A DNA stretch of 50,404 nucleotides from Paraburkholderia sp. CNPSo 3274 (GCF_024206475.1 NZ_JAMBPR010000066.1:1-50404); one strand, 5' to 3'. Counted from the first letter of the stretch, positions 1 through 8,098 are shown. A program made the numbers and translations. Notes: generated by a model not told the origin, from the sequence alone.

Positions 1-165
1 GCGCAGCAGGTTGGCGTTGATCTCGTGCTCTTGCGCAATGCGCGCCACCGACACGCCTGGGCGCAATGCAGCCTCGACCAACGTGCGTTTGCCGCTTTCG
101 TCGTAGCGGCGACGGCCATCCCTGCTTTGCCGAACCACCCTCAACCCTGAGTCTTTGTCAGCCAT
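1..165 (-). CDS. IS66-type transposase accessory protein OrfA (TnpA), partial
   Basis: Reading leftward from ATG at 165 gives MADKDSGLRVVRQSRDGRRR followed by a YDESGKRTLVEAALRPGVSV-like stretch and INANLLR, cut by the window edge. The RRRYD...R..LV.A.L.PG.SVARIA...IN.NLLR pattern is the helix-turn-helix N-terminus of IS66-family OrfA. A homologous copy (YDEAARRELIEACLKPGVSI) lies at 49498 on the opposite strand, so the two point outward from the window. The start codon sits in a perfect hairpin together with its ribosome-binding site. Confidence 0.8.
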   Translation of the reverse strand, partial: MADKDSGLRVVRQSRDGRRRYDESGKRTLVEAALRPGVSVARIAQEHEINANLLR

Positions 166-197
166 AGGTGTCCACCTCCAAATAGGTGGACACCTAT
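164..197 (-). promoter_or_regulatory. Perfect hairpin sequestering the RBS and start of IS66 OrfA
   Basis: Arms 164-177 (ATAGGTGTCCACCT) and 184-197 are perfect 14-bp complements around a 6-nt loop. On the minus strand the transcript has GGAGGTGG just before ATG; both the Shine-Dalgarno and the first bases of the start codon are in the stem. Such a stem would block translation from read-through transcripts, a control known in several IS families; its use here is inference. A DNA-binding dyad is the alternative. Confidence 0.65.
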
Positions 198-517
198 GCT
201 CCTCGCTCAGAGTCGCATTGGGTAGACGTCGATAATGGATCGCTTACGATTTTTTCAGCGTGTTCAGAGGAACTATCACCCAGTTTCAGAGGTGGATAAA
301 CACACTGCAGGTCGCCAGATTGTCAACCTGCGGTCGACAGTCTTGCTCCAAAAGGGCCAACGGGTCACGCGAAGTGCTGCCATCTGTGGAAGCGACGCAG
401 GGGCATTTTTCCGGCGCCAGGAAATGTCATTTCGCCGGAGCGCATTTTATTTCCGGCAACGAAGCTTTAACTTTGTCGGGAAGACGCTTGCAAGAGCGCA
501 CACCGGAGACAATTGAA
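198..517 (+). other. Leader region of the hydroxyquinol operon
   Basis: 320 bases between the IS66 edge and the dioxygenase start. The open frame that continues upstream of 518 has no family-like sequence, so I treat it as noncoding. The only structure seen is the dyad cluster at 410-457. No convincing -35/-10 pair was found. Confidence 0.5.
410..457. promoter_or_regulatory. Dyad cluster, candidate operator for the hydroxyquinol operon
   Basis: Three TCCGGC-type half-sites occur: TCCGGCG at 410-416, its complement CGCCGGA at 433-439, and TTCCGGC at 451-457. Between the first two lies an exact palindrome, GAAATGTCATTTC (421-433). The block is 60-110 bases upstream of the dioxygenase ATG, a normal place for LysR- or IclR-type control. 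The regulator is not known from the sequence; the LysR gene at 5644 is a candidate. Confidence 0.4.
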
Positions 518-1399
518 ATGCGCAATATCAACGAAGACACCATCACGCTCGCGGTGATCGAATCCTTCGCTAAGTGCGAAGACGCTCGCCTGCGAACCAT
601 CATGACCAGCCTCGTGCAGCACCTTCACGCTTTTGCGAGAGAGGTGAAACTGACCGAGGCTGAGTGGTTCAAGGCTATTTCATTTCTGACGGAGGTCGGT
701 CACATCACCGACGACAGGCGCCAGGAATTCATCCTGCTTTCCGATACGCTTGGCCTGTCCATGCTGGTGACGGCTCAGAACAACAGCAAGCCGGCCAATT
801 GCACCGAGGCAACGGTGTTCGGGCCGTTTTTCCTTGAGGGGGCGCCGCTCTACAGGAACGGCGACGACATCTCGAATGGCGCACATGGCGCGCCATGCTA
901 CGTGAAAGGACAGGTACGAGGCGCGGATGGAAAGGTTGTGCCGAATGCGTGGCTTGATGTATGGCAGTCGGACGAAGACGGCTTTTACGACGTCCAGACG
1001 CACAGTGGCGACGGGCCCACAGAACATCGTGCTCGCGGGCGGTTGCAGACCGATGCCGAGGGGAATTTCCATTTTCGGTCGATCCTCGCTGAAGCTTATC
1101 CGATTCCCCACGATGGGCCGGTCGGCCGGATGCTCGCCGCGACCGGACGCCACCCCTGGCGCCCCGCCCACCTGCATTTCATGCTTCAGGCGCCCGGCTA
1201 CGAGACCCTGATCACTCACGTGTTCCGGGATGGCGACCAGTATCTCGATTCCGACGTGGTCTTCGGTGTGCGCTCGTCCCTGATCGCAGACTGGGTTCGT
1301 CACGAGCCCGGGATCGCACCGGACGGCAAGGTATTCGAGGTACCGTGGTACACGCTCGACTACGATTTCATCCTCAATCCATCGGAGGCAATCGCATGA
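518..1399 (+). CDS. chqB: Hydroxyquinol 1,2-dioxygenase (intradiol ring cleavage)
   Basis: Predicted to cleave hydroxyquinol (1,2,4-trihydroxybenzene) between the 1,2-hydroxyls to maleylacetate, with non-haem Fe(III), in the cytoplasm. The 293-aa protein has the helical N-terminal dimerisation domain (about 1-110) and the intradiol beta-sandwich. The four iron ligands of the family are visible: Tyr157 (DEDGFYDVQ), Tyr194 (AEAYPIPHDGP), His218 and His220 (HPWRPAHLHF). ATG 518 was chosen because GGAGAC lies 8 bases upstream and the N-terminus matches family length; the longer frame from 260 would add unrelated residues. A maleylacetate reductase two genes downstream supports hydroxyquinol rather than catechol as substrate. 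Its TGA overlaps the next start (ATGA). Confidence 0.93.
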   Translation: MRNINEDTITLAVIESFAKCEDARLRTIMTSLVQHLHAFAREVKLTEAEWFKAISFLTEVGHITDDRRQEFILLSDTLGLSMLVTAQNNSKPANCTEATVFGPFFLEGAPLYRNGDDISNGAHGAPCYVKGQVRGADGKVVPNAWLDVWQSDEDGFYDVQTHSGDGPTEHRARGRLQTDAEGNFHFRSILAEAYPIPHDGPVGRMLAATGRHPWRPAHLHFMLQAPGYETLITHVFRDGDQYLDSDVVFGVRSSLIADWVRHEPGIAPDGKVFEVPWYTLDYDFILNPSEAIA

Positions 1400-1746
1400 T
1401 CCGGCATATCGTTATGTGGCGAGTACGCGGTGACACGGAGGCTGAGCGTGCGGCAACGTCGGAGCTTGTGAAGACAAGTTTCGAAGGGCTGCGCGGTCGA
1501 ATTCCGGGAATGAGTCATCTTGAGGTCGGCATCGACTCAAGCGGGGTCGATTACGCATGCGACGCCGTTCTCGTGACGGAGTTTGAGTCCCGTGAAGCGT
1601 TGGACGCGTACGCGTCTCATCCTGAGCATCTGCGTGTCCGGACGGAACTCGGCGACCTGCGGACCGCGCGGTTTCAGGTCGACTATGAGATTAACGCCGC
1701 GGCGACACGTAAGGTGGAGGCGGAGCACGCACATGCCAAAGCTTGA
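1396..1746 (+). CDS. Dabb (stress-responsive A/B barrel) domain protein
   Basis: 116-aa protein starting MIRHIVMWRVRGDTEAE, the opening beta strand of the Dabb fold (dimeric alpha-beta barrel), with the central I.GM..LEVGID and final YASHPEH..V motifs. ATG overlaps the stop of the dioxygenase by ATGA, so translation is probably coupled. Dabb proteins are often found in aromatic and polyketide operons, sometimes as small cyclases or accessory proteins; no catalytic role can be assigned. Its 3' end overlaps the maleylacetate reductase start by 14 bases. The last 20 residues are Ala/His/Glu-rich and fall outside the domain. Confidence 0.85.
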   Translation: MIRHIVMWRVRGDTEAERAATSELVKTSFEGLRGRIPGMSHLEVGIDSSGVDYACDAVLVTEFESREALDAYASHPEHLRVRTELGDLRTARFQVDYEINAAATRKVEAEHAHAKA

Positions 1747-2797
1747 ATTTCTCTATCAGGCACGCCCGGGCCGCGTTGTTTTCGGCGCGGGTAGCTTGCA
1801 GCACCTCGAGCGCGAAGTCCTGGAACTCGGCGCGCAGCGTGCGCTTGTGCTCTGCACGCCGGAGCAACGCGGGACTGCCGAAATGGTCGCTTCGAGGCTC
1901 GGTGCCCGCACGGCAGCCGTTTTCGACAAGGCTGTGATGCATGTGCCGATTGAACTCGCTCGCGAAGCACGTGCGTTGGCCCGGGAACTGAACGCGGATT
2001 GCGCGATCGCCGTTGGTGGAGGCTCCACGGTCGGCCTCGGCAAGGCGATCGCGATGGATTCCGGTCTTCCTATCCTGGCGATTCCCACGACCTACGCCGG
2101 TAGCGAGCTGACGGCGATCTATGGCATTACCGAAGGCGGCCTGAAGAAGACCGGAACGGACGTCAGGGTGCTTCCGAAAACGGTGATCTACGATCCCGAC
2201 CTCACGGTGACATTGCCCGTTGGACTCTCCGTTACGAGCGGCATCAACGCCATCGCACATGCTGCAGAGGCGCTCTACTCGCGCGATGCGAACCCGGTGA
2301 TAAGCCTGATGGCGGAAGAGGGCATCGCATCGCTGGCGCGTTCGCTGCCAGGCATCGTTGCGAATTCCACGGACATCGATGCCCGTTCGCAGGCACTGTA
2401 TGGCGCGTGGCTGTGCGGGACGACACTGGGTAGCGTAGGAATGGCGCTACATCACAAGCTATGCCACACGCTGGGCGGGAGCTTCAATCTCCCACACGCG
2501 CAAACCCATACCATCGTGTTGCCGCACGCGCTTGCATACAACAGGCAGGCTGCGCCTGACGCGATGACCCGCATTGCGCGTGCCATCGGAGCCGACGATG
2601 CAGCAGTCGGCGTCTACGAACTGGCGAAGGCCAACGGCGCGCCGGTCGCGCTGAAGGATATCGGGATGAAGGCCGAGGACGTGGAAAAGGCAGCGGAAAT
2701 CGCCAGCTCGAATCCGTACTGGAATCCACGGCCGATCGAACGTGAAGCGATCCACGCCTTGCTGCAGGATGCGTTCGACGGAGTTAGCCCGCACTAG
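1733..2797 (+). CDS. Maleylacetate reductase (iron-containing alcohol dehydrogenase fold)
   Basis: Predicted to reduce maleylacetate to 3-oxoadipate with NAD(P)H, directly after hydroxyquinol ring cleavage. The 354-aa protein has the nucleotide motif GGGST (95-99), the PTTYAGSE segment (118-125), GINAIAHAAEAL (170-181), and histidines in the MALHHKLCH block (238-245). The position that carries a metal-binding Asp in true Fe-alcohol dehydrogenases is Asn in NAIAH, as is usual in maleylacetate reductases. ATG 1733 is preceded by GGAGGCGGAG. The gene overlaps the Dabb ORF, so the three genes form a tight translational unit. Confidence 0.92.
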   Translation: MPKLEFLYQARPGRVVFGAGSLQHLEREVLELGAQRALVLCTPEQRGTAEMVASRLGARTAAVFDKAVMHVPIELAREARALARELNADCAIAVGGGSTVGLGKAIAMDSGLPILAIPTTYAGSELTAIYGITEGGLKKTGTDVRVLPKTVIYDPDLTVTLPVGLSVTSGINAIAHAAEALYSRDANPVISLMAEEGIASLARSLPGIVANSTDIDARSQALYGAWLCGTTLGSVGMALHHKLCHTLGGSFNLPHAQTHTIVLPHALAYNRQAAPDAMTRIARAIGADDAAVGVYELAKANGAPVALKDIGMKAEDVEKAAEIASSNPYWNPRPIEREAIHALLQDAFDGVSPH

Positions 2798-2880
2798 GGT
2801 GGCACAGGCCGGCATCAGCCCGCGCCAGCATTGATGTCGCGCATGAGCACATCGGCCGTTTGGATCTCTGGAGGTGCAGT

Positions 2881-3165
2881 ATGCATTTCACTGTCTATTG
2901 TCTTGACCACGACGGCGTCGTCGAGCGCCGGCTCGAACACTACGACGCCCACAAAGCCTACCTGCAGACTTCACCGGTGAAGACCTTGATCTCCGGCCCG
3001 CTGACCAAAGCGGACGGAACGACGATGATCGGTAGCTTCTTCCTCTATGAGGCAGAGGAGATCGCTGACATCGAGGCATTCGTCAAGGACGATCCGTTCA
3101 ACAAGGCGAAGATCTGGAAGTCGATCGATATTCGGCCATTCATCAAGCGCGTGGATAACCGTTAG
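2881..3165 (+). CDS. YciI-like protein
   Basis: 94-aa protein MHFTVYCLDHDGVVERRLEH... of the YciI family (ferredoxin-like fold, related to muconolactone isomerases). The His in RLEHYDAHKAYL and the DDPF segment near residue 77 correspond to the conserved His/Asp pair. ATG 2881 has GGAGGT 6 bases upstream. It lies 83 bases after the maleylacetate reductase on the same strand. Members are found in aromatic catabolic operons, sometimes with hydrolase or isomerase activity; its role here is unproven. Confidence 0.85.
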   Translation: MHFTVYCLDHDGVVERRLEHYDAHKAYLQTSPVKTLISGPLTKADGTTMIGSFFLYEAEEIADIEAFVKDDPFNKAKIWKSIDIRPFIKRVDNR

Positions 3166-3284
3166 CCATGCCTTGAGGGATGACGGCGGCCTGGTGTGCG
3201 TAGGTCGCCGCGTGGTGGCATGGATCAAAACGATGCCTGAGTTTCTCGAATCTAAAGGATTACTTATAAATAGGAAAGGAGACA

Positions 3285-4091
3285 ATGATGCAAACGGGTC
3301 TTGATGGAAAGATCGTCTTGGTAACTGGCGCTGCGAAGGGCATCGGCCGCTCAACGGCAGTTGCTTTCGCGAAGGAGGGCGCACGACTGTGTCTGGTGGA
3401 TATCGATGGCGGCGCACTCGAGGAGGTCCAGGCGGAAATCCGTGCGATGGGAAGCAACGTGAGCATCGCTCAGGCCGACCTCTCGATGGCCAACGGCGTT
3501 CAGGAAGGAATTGATGCGGCGCTACGGCCGTATAGCGGGCAGGTCGACGTGCTCGTGAACAATGTTGGCGCGGGCAAGGTGCGGACATTCGAGGAACTCT
3601 CGGACGAGGACTGGGATTTCACCCTGAACCTCAATTTCATGAGTTACGTGCGTGCATGCCGCCATCTGCTTCCTGCACTTCGCTCGCGGGAGAAAGCCGT
3701 GATCATCAATAACGCATCGGACCTGGCTCGACAGCCGGAGCCGGTTCCCATCGACTATTCGGCGTCAAAAGCGGCGGTGCTTGCTCTGACCAAGGGGCTG
3801 GCGCGCGCGGAGGCGCCCCGGATCCGTGTCAATGCGGTCGCCCCCGGACCCGTATGGACGCCGTTCTGGACCAAGGAAGGTGGCTTCGCGGACACGATGG
3901 GCAAGTTCCACGGCATGGCGCCGCGTGAAGCCGTGGAGCATGAACTCTCCCTGCGCCAGCTCCCGTTGAACCGTCTCGGTACGCCTGAAGAGGTGGCGAA
4001 CGTAATCGTATTCCTGGCCTCAGACCTCGCTTCGTTTGTAACGTCAGCAGTGTGGGGCGTCGATGGCGGCAGCATTCGAAGCCTCATCTGA
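3285..4091 (+). CDS. Short-chain dehydrogenase/reductase
   Basis: 268-aa classical SDR: cofactor motif TGAAKGIG (14-21), NNVG (92-95), catalytic Ser145, Tyr158 and Lys162 (YSASK). Asp39 after the second strand (LVDID) favours NAD(H). ATG 3285 follows AAAGGAGA. It probably oxidises an alcohol or dihydrodiol-like intermediate feeding the hydroxyquinol pathway, since it lies in line with an inositol-dehydrogenase-like gene; this is inferred from context. Substrate unknown. It ends ...WGVDGGSIRSLI, a typical SDR C-terminus, so it is complete. Confidence 0.88.
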   Translation: MMQTGLDGKIVLVTGAAKGIGRSTAVAFAKEGARLCLVDIDGGALEEVQAEIRAMGSNVSIAQADLSMANGVQEGIDAALRPYSGQVDVLVNNVGAGKVRTFEELSDEDWDFTLNLNFMSYVRACRHLLPALRSREKAVIINNASDLARQPEPVPIDYSASKAAVLALTKGLARAEAPRIRVNAVAPGPVWTPFWTKEGGFADTMGKFHGMAPREAVEHELSLRQLPLNRLGTPEEVANVIVFLASDLASFVTSAVWGVDGGSIRSLI

Positions 4092-4182
4092 GGACGGGGG
4101 CGCGCGCAGCCGCAGAGCTGGTACGGTCTTGGCGTGCGTTCCCGCGCCCTATGAGGGTAACCGAAAGGTAGCAGGAGAAGAT

Positions 4183-4476
4183 ATGTCTGGTTCGTCAATG
4201 TCTACCCAGGACCGCAGCATTCTCGCGGAGGCGCTTGCCATGCTGCTAAGGGAGCGCAGCTACGCCCATCGCCTGGCGATCGAAATCGCAGCGGCGCGCG
4301 CAGAGCAAGGGCCGGATATCTCGGAATATGGTGTCGTGGATATCCTTCGGTTGAGCCGGGAGTTTGCACCGGATGGCCCGAACAGGCCAGAGCATCCCTA
4401 CGTTCAGAGGTTGCTGCAACCTAAGTGTGCAGGTTCGCCGTCGCGCCGAACGACTGTTGCTACCTCTGAAAATTGA
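4183..4476 (+). CDS. Small hypothetical protein
   Basis: 97 codons from ATG 4183, with AGGAGA 5 bases before. The sequence begins MSGSSMSTQDRSILAEALAM and has a helical first half (LAMLLRERSYAHRLAIEIAAARAE). No membrane segment and no family I recognise. It lies between the SDR and the Gfo/Idh gene on the same strand, so it is probably cotranscribed. The clear RBS and helical content suggest a real protein; the last 15 residues are low-complexity and may be less constrained. Confidence 0.5.
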   Translation: MSGSSMSTQDRSILAEALAMLLRERSYAHRLAIEIAAARAEQGPDISEYGVVDILRLSREFAPDGPNRPEHPYVQRLLQPKCAGSPSRRTTVATSEN

Positions 4477-4531
4477 AGTTTGCAATAAATAGCGCGTCGC
4501 ACAGGCGCGTGGTTGGACACAGGAGACTTGT

Positions 4532-5524
4532 ATGTTGCGAATTGCTGTCCTTGGTGCGGGCCGCATCGGAAAAATCCACGCTGCAAACGTGGCCGCTGAC
4601 CGTCGTCTTGAACTCGTCGTTGTTGCCGATCCCAACGAGGCTGCGGTTGCAGAGCTGGCGAGTTCGCTCGGCTGTGATTTCAGCCTCGACTGTGGGGCAG
4701 CGGTCGATCGCGAAGACGTTGACGCGGTCATCATCGGCACGCCGACTGACACCCATATTGACCTCACCCTGCGCGCTGTACGGCTCGGAAAACCCGTTCT
4801 CTGCGAGAAACCGATCGATCTCGATATCGATCGGGCGCTCGCTGCGGTGGAGGAGATCGAGCGACTGCAGGGCAAGGTGATGCTCGCTTTCAACAGGCGC
4901 TTTGATCCTGACGCGATGGCCCTGAAAAAGGCGATACGTGACGGCGAGGTGGGTGACGTTCGTCAGGTCGTCATCACGAGCCGCGACCCCGGCCTCGCGC
5001 CGCGCGAATATCTTCGCCACTCTGGCGGGATCTTTCGCGATATGACCATTCACGACTTTGATACCGCGCGCTGGCTGCTGGGCGAGGATCCGGTCGAGGT
5101 CATGGCGATGGGTAATCGTCTGGTCGATCCAGGCCTGGATGAGATTCCCGACTTCGACAGCGTGATGGTGCTGTTGCGCACGGCATCCGGAAAACAATGT
5201 CACATCAACGGGTCGAGACAGGCCGTCTACGGCTTCGATCAGCGCGTGGAGGTGTTCGGTTCGAAGGGAATGGTTCTGAACGAGAACCATCGCCCGTCGA
5301 GTCTGCGTCGCTGGACCAGCGGCGCGACCGACGCGCGCGATCCGCTACTCAACTTCTTTCTGGAGCGGCACGCGGATTCGTATCGTGTCGAGCTCAACGC
5401 CTTCATCGACGCATTGCAGAGCGGCACCGCAATGCCCGCGACTCCACGCGACGGCATCAGGGCGCTTCACATCGCCAATTGCGCGCTCGAGGCGGCGCAG
5501 AGCGGCCGCGCAGTCCCGATCTGA
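4532..5524 (+). CDS. Gfo/Idh/MocA oxidoreductase, inositol 2-dehydrogenase-like
   Basis: 330 aa, the usual length of bacterial inositol 2-dehydrogenases. N-terminal Rossmann domain with GAGRIG (8-13), then EKP (92-94) and the C-terminal catalytic region GGIFRDMTIHDFDTARW with Asp170 and His174. FNRRFDP and RDPGLAP also match IolG. Expected reaction: NAD-dependent oxidation of a ring hydroxyl of a polyhydroxycyclohexane (myo-inositol to 2-keto-inositol in IolG). No other inositol genes (iolB, C, D, E) are present, so the substrate may be another cyclic polyol. AGGAGA lies 8 bases before ATG 4532. Confidence 0.85.
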   Translation: MLRIAVLGAGRIGKIHAANVAADRRLELVVVADPNEAAVAELASSLGCDFSLDCGAAVDREDVDAVIIGTPTDTHIDLTLRAVRLGKPVLCEKPIDLDIDRALAAVEEIERLQGKVMLAFNRRFDPDAMALKKAIRDGEVGDVRQVVITSRDPGLAPREYLRHSGGIFRDMTIHDFDTARWLLGEDPVEVMAMGNRLVDPGLDEIPDFDSVMVLLRTASGKQCHINGSRQAVYGFDQRVEVFGSKGMVLNENHRPSSLRRWTSGATDARDPLLNFFLERHADSYRVELNAFIDALQSGTAMPATPRDGIRALHIANCALEAAQSGRAVPI

Positions 5525-5582
5525 AGGCCGTGACCGCGGGCGCATGGCGAAGCCGGCGTCCGCGTCACCCGTTGAAAAAAAG

Positions 5583-5638
5583 TTGACAATGGCGCGATGT
5601 GCGCCCTAAATGGAGAGGATACCTCTCCATTTAGGGCG
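5583..5638 (+). promoter_or_regulatory. Promoter and 17-bp perfect palindrome before the LysR gene
   Basis: TTGACA at 5583-5588 is a consensus -35. A CTAAAT/TAAATG -10 follows at 17-18 bases and lies inside the left arm of a perfect inverted repeat: 5602-5618 (CGCCCTAAATGGAGAGG) and 5622-5638, loop ATA. The right arm ends 5 bases before ATG 5644. The dyad covers the -10, the start point and the RBS region, so it could be an operator or a very stable leader hairpin. The GGAGAGG copy that would act as RBS is within the stem. Confidence 0.7.
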
Positions 5639-5643
5639 ATTTC

Positions 5644-6552
5644 ATGGCGCAACCGGAAACCTTCAGCGGCGTTGCGATTTTCGTAGCCGCTGCCAAATCG
5701 CGCAGCTTTACGGACGCTGCGGACCAGCTCGGGCTGACCAAGTCAGCCGTTGGCAAGTCCATTGCCAAGCTGGAGGAGCGCCTTGGCGCCAAGCTTTTTC
5801 ACCGGACGACGCGAAGCATCGCGTTGACCGCCGATGGCGAGGCTTACTTTGCGGCGTGCTCCGCGGCGCTGGACGAAATTTCGGCGGCCGAAGCCGCCCT
5901 CGGGCCAGGACAGCAACGACCGGTGGGCCGCCTGCGCATTGATATGCCTGCCGCGTTCGGTCGACGTGTGCTGGTTCCGATCCTTCTCAAGATCGGCCGG
6001 GAGCACCCCGATCTCCAGTTCACGATGACCTTCTCCGACCACATCATCGACCCGATCGAGGAGGGCGTCGACCTCGTAGTGCGATTTGGAGAACTGCAAA
6101 GTTCAAGTGGGCTCGTCGCGCGCCGTCTGACGAGTCAGAGGATGGTCATCGCGGCGGCTCCAGAGTATTTCAAACGGAACGGCACTCCAAAGACGGTCGA
6201 TGACCTGCAGCACCATTCGTGCATTGTGGGGTATCGCAGAGGGCAGCCGCTTTCATGGCGGGTCAACACAGATGGGGAATCGCGGCGCATCTCGCCGCCA
6301 CCGACTCATCAGATAAGTGACGGCGATACCATTGTCGACGCCGCGTTGTCTGGACTCGGAATTTGCCAGATGCCGATGTCGCTGCTCCGACCGGGCCTGA
6401 AGGATGGAACACTCGTATCGGTGCTCGACAAGATATCGAAAGATCTCATCGACGTGCACGTTGTATGGCCGAAGGTGGCGCATCTCCGGCCAAAAGTCCG
6501 GCACGTTGTTGATACGTTGGTTGCGCTGGCCGCAGAAGGGGCGCTCGACTGA
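5644..6552 (+). CDS. LysR-family transcriptional regulator
   Basis: 302 aa. N-terminal winged helix-turn-helix (about 5-63: FVAAAKSRSFTDAADQLGLT, SAVGKSIAKLEERLGAKLFH), then the periplasmic-binding-like effector domain (from about 93, GRLRIDMPAAFGR). This is the AaeR/DmlR-like branch. It follows the hydroxyquinol cluster on the same strand, an arrangement seen with pathway-specific LysR proteins that are not divergent; the target could be its own promoter palindrome or the dyads at 410-457. Complete gene. Confidence 0.9.
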   Translation: MAQPETFSGVAIFVAAAKSRSFTDAADQLGLTKSAVGKSIAKLEERLGAKLFHRTTRSIALTADGEAYFAACSAALDEISAAEAALGPGQQRPVGRLRIDMPAAFGRRVLVPILLKIGREHPDLQFTMTFSDHIIDPIEEGVDLVVRFGELQSSSGLVARRLTSQRMVIAAAPEYFKRNGTPKTVDDLQHHSCIVGYRRGQPLSWRVNTDGESRRISPPPTHQISDGDTIVDAALSGLGICQMPMSLLRPGLKDGTLVSVLDKISKDLIDVHVVWPKVAHLRPKVRHVVDTLVALAAEGALD

Positions 6553-6920
6553 TCAGTCGTTTTCGCGTCGGTAAGTTCGCGACGAGATTCAGGAGACGAC
6601 GATATTCAAAACGGTGGACGGCACGGTGCGGCCGCGGACTTTCAACTACTGCATTGATGAAACTGGTGGGGCCAGGCTGTCTGAGATCGCATCGACCGCC
6701 AAAATGGGAGCCGAGACACTCGCTTCTAAGAATGGTGTATCGCATTTAACATAACGAAATTTATCAATCTTTTAGGGTCGAAGTCAAGTTAGTCTATCGC
6801 AGTGTCCGGCGCCGTCCAGGCGGCCAGATCGCCCGAAATGTTCGTTGCCGCCCCTAATCCAGCCCGACCTCACGCTAACGTCTATCCATGCAGCCTGTGG
6901 CGGGCAGCAAGGAGGCGACG
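6553..6920. other. Intergenic region without a recognised gene
   Basis: 370 bases after the LysR gene. A 49-codon open stretch (about 6605-6751, FKTVDGTVRPRTFNYCIDE...) looks protein-like but has no start codon and no family that I know. AT-rich sequence near 6745-6775 could hold a promoter. No repeat or terminator was clear. Confidence 0.3.
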
Positions 6921-7154
6921 ATGGAGCATCTGGTCAGAGTACACAACGAGAACGACCGGCAATGGCTGCGCCGGCATATCGGTGACGCAGCCATCGCTGC
7001 GAGGGCTCAGGCAAACCCCGGCTTTCCGCCGTCTGCAGGCAGTTGGGTGTCAGGGTTCCAGGATTTCACCTGCCGCGGCGGGAAAGCCCGAGCCCGGTGG
7101 CTGAGCAGTCCCTGGCGACCATCCGGCGCATCCTCAACGCTCGTTCCACGATGA
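6921..7154 (+). CDS. Possible small ORF with strong RBS
   Basis: 77 codons from ATG 6921 with AAGGAGG 6 bases upstream. It begins MEHLVRVHNENDRQWLRRHI, amphipathic and protein-like for about 35 residues, then becomes arbitrary (GKARARWLSSPWRPSG). It may be the 5' piece of a broken gene in this scar region. No family recognised. Confidence 0.3.
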   Translation: MEHLVRVHNENDRQWLRRHIGDAAIAARAQANPGFPPSAGSWVSGFQDFTCRGGKARARWLSSPWRPSGASSTLVPR

Positions 7155-7270
7155 CCGTAGCGAACCCGATCGTTTCCAGCTAACTACAGTCGATCGCAAC
7201 CGGGGTATGCACAGTTGTTTGTAGGCTATACATGAATGGATATTTGATCATACGGATTGTCAATCGTGCT

Positions 7271-7940
7271 CTATGGCTCCAGAGGCCCGTCCTCGCCGAC
7301 CATGATGAAACTGGCCCAGTAGGAGAGGTGCGGTGCTTGCGCCCGGGGTGTCTCGCGTCCATCAGCATCGCAAGTTGTGCGGCGCGCAGCGCCGACGAGC
7401 GTCCTCCCTCCAGACAGTCGCCTGTAATAGCCCACCATTAGGTTCCTGGTCGCTGCGTCATCTACCTTCCACAGACTCGTTACCTGCGTTTCCACGCCAG
7501 CCAGCACTAGAGCCCGGCGCAGGCTGTACACACCTTCGCCATTCTGTACCTCCCCCCGTCTCGCATGCGGACAGGACCGCGAGCTCGGTGTCCGCCAAAT
7601 CAAGCCCGACGCTTCCAGTGCCATAAGAATGCCGTCGCCCTGCCCAGAGTACACATAGTTGGCTCCTGCCAGCGCCAACCCGGATCGGAGCGACGGGTCC
7701 TCACCAGACGGACCATGTGGCCCACCGCCCCCCAATGGCCGTATCGCTGCGGCCCCTTACTTGACGGGCAGGTCAGCCAAGAAAAATCCATGAGTGGCCA
7801 GATGCAGTATGCGTGGACTTATGAGCTGCTTGAGTCGCGCTGCGGTCGCACTACTCCCAGTGAGCGCCTGTTGGTCTGTCAGATCGAGGATGCCCTGGAT
7901 CGCTCGAGCTTCCTCGACGGTGCCGGGCAGCGGTGCAATT
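7271..7940 (-). pseudogene. CHAT-domain (caspase-like protease) pseudogene, C-terminal part
   Basis: On the minus strand three frames together rebuild a CHAT domain. 7940 to about 7770: IAPLPGTVEEARAIQGILDL... ending ILHLATHGFF, with the catalytic His, then an in-frame TAA after LPVK. About 7735 to 7610: GEDPSLRSGLALAGAN. Then LDLADTELAVLSACETG, with the catalytic Cys, is readable only after a one-base shift. Finally GEVQNGEGVYSLRRALVLAG through SLWKVDDAATRNLMVGYYRR to YWASFIMVGEDGPLEP and a stop. At least one stop and two frameshifts break it, and the TPR or sensor part expected upstream is missing. CHAT proteins occur in bacterial conflict and cell-death systems; this copy should be inactive. 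Confidence 0.8.
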
Positions 7941-8000
7941 CAACTGCTCCAGCGCGCATATCGGCGGAGCGGCTGCTGGAATCAGTCCTACAGGCACAAG

Positions 8001-8016
8001 TGTGCGGTAGCGCACA
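8001..8016 (+). terminator. Small hairpin with T-rich tail
   Basis: TGTGCG (8001-8006), loop GTAG, CGCACA (8011-8016), followed by TTTATTTG. A weak terminator-like structure between the CHAT remnant and the AAA ATPase gene. Confidence 0.25.
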
Positions 8017-8098
8017 TTTATTTGTGGGCGGCAACGAAATTAGTTGTCGTATTAACTAGGCTGGAAAATCACGGCCGCAGACACGTAACGCTGCCCTG

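Noticed and set aside
260..517. N-terminal extension of the hydroxyquinol dioxygenase frame
   Set aside because: The added 86 residues are not family-like, and ATG 518 has a good RBS and gives normal length.
680..1303. Long minus-strand open frame opposite the dioxygenase
   Set aside because: High-GC shadow frame; no RBS or family features, while the plus strand carries a clear enzyme.
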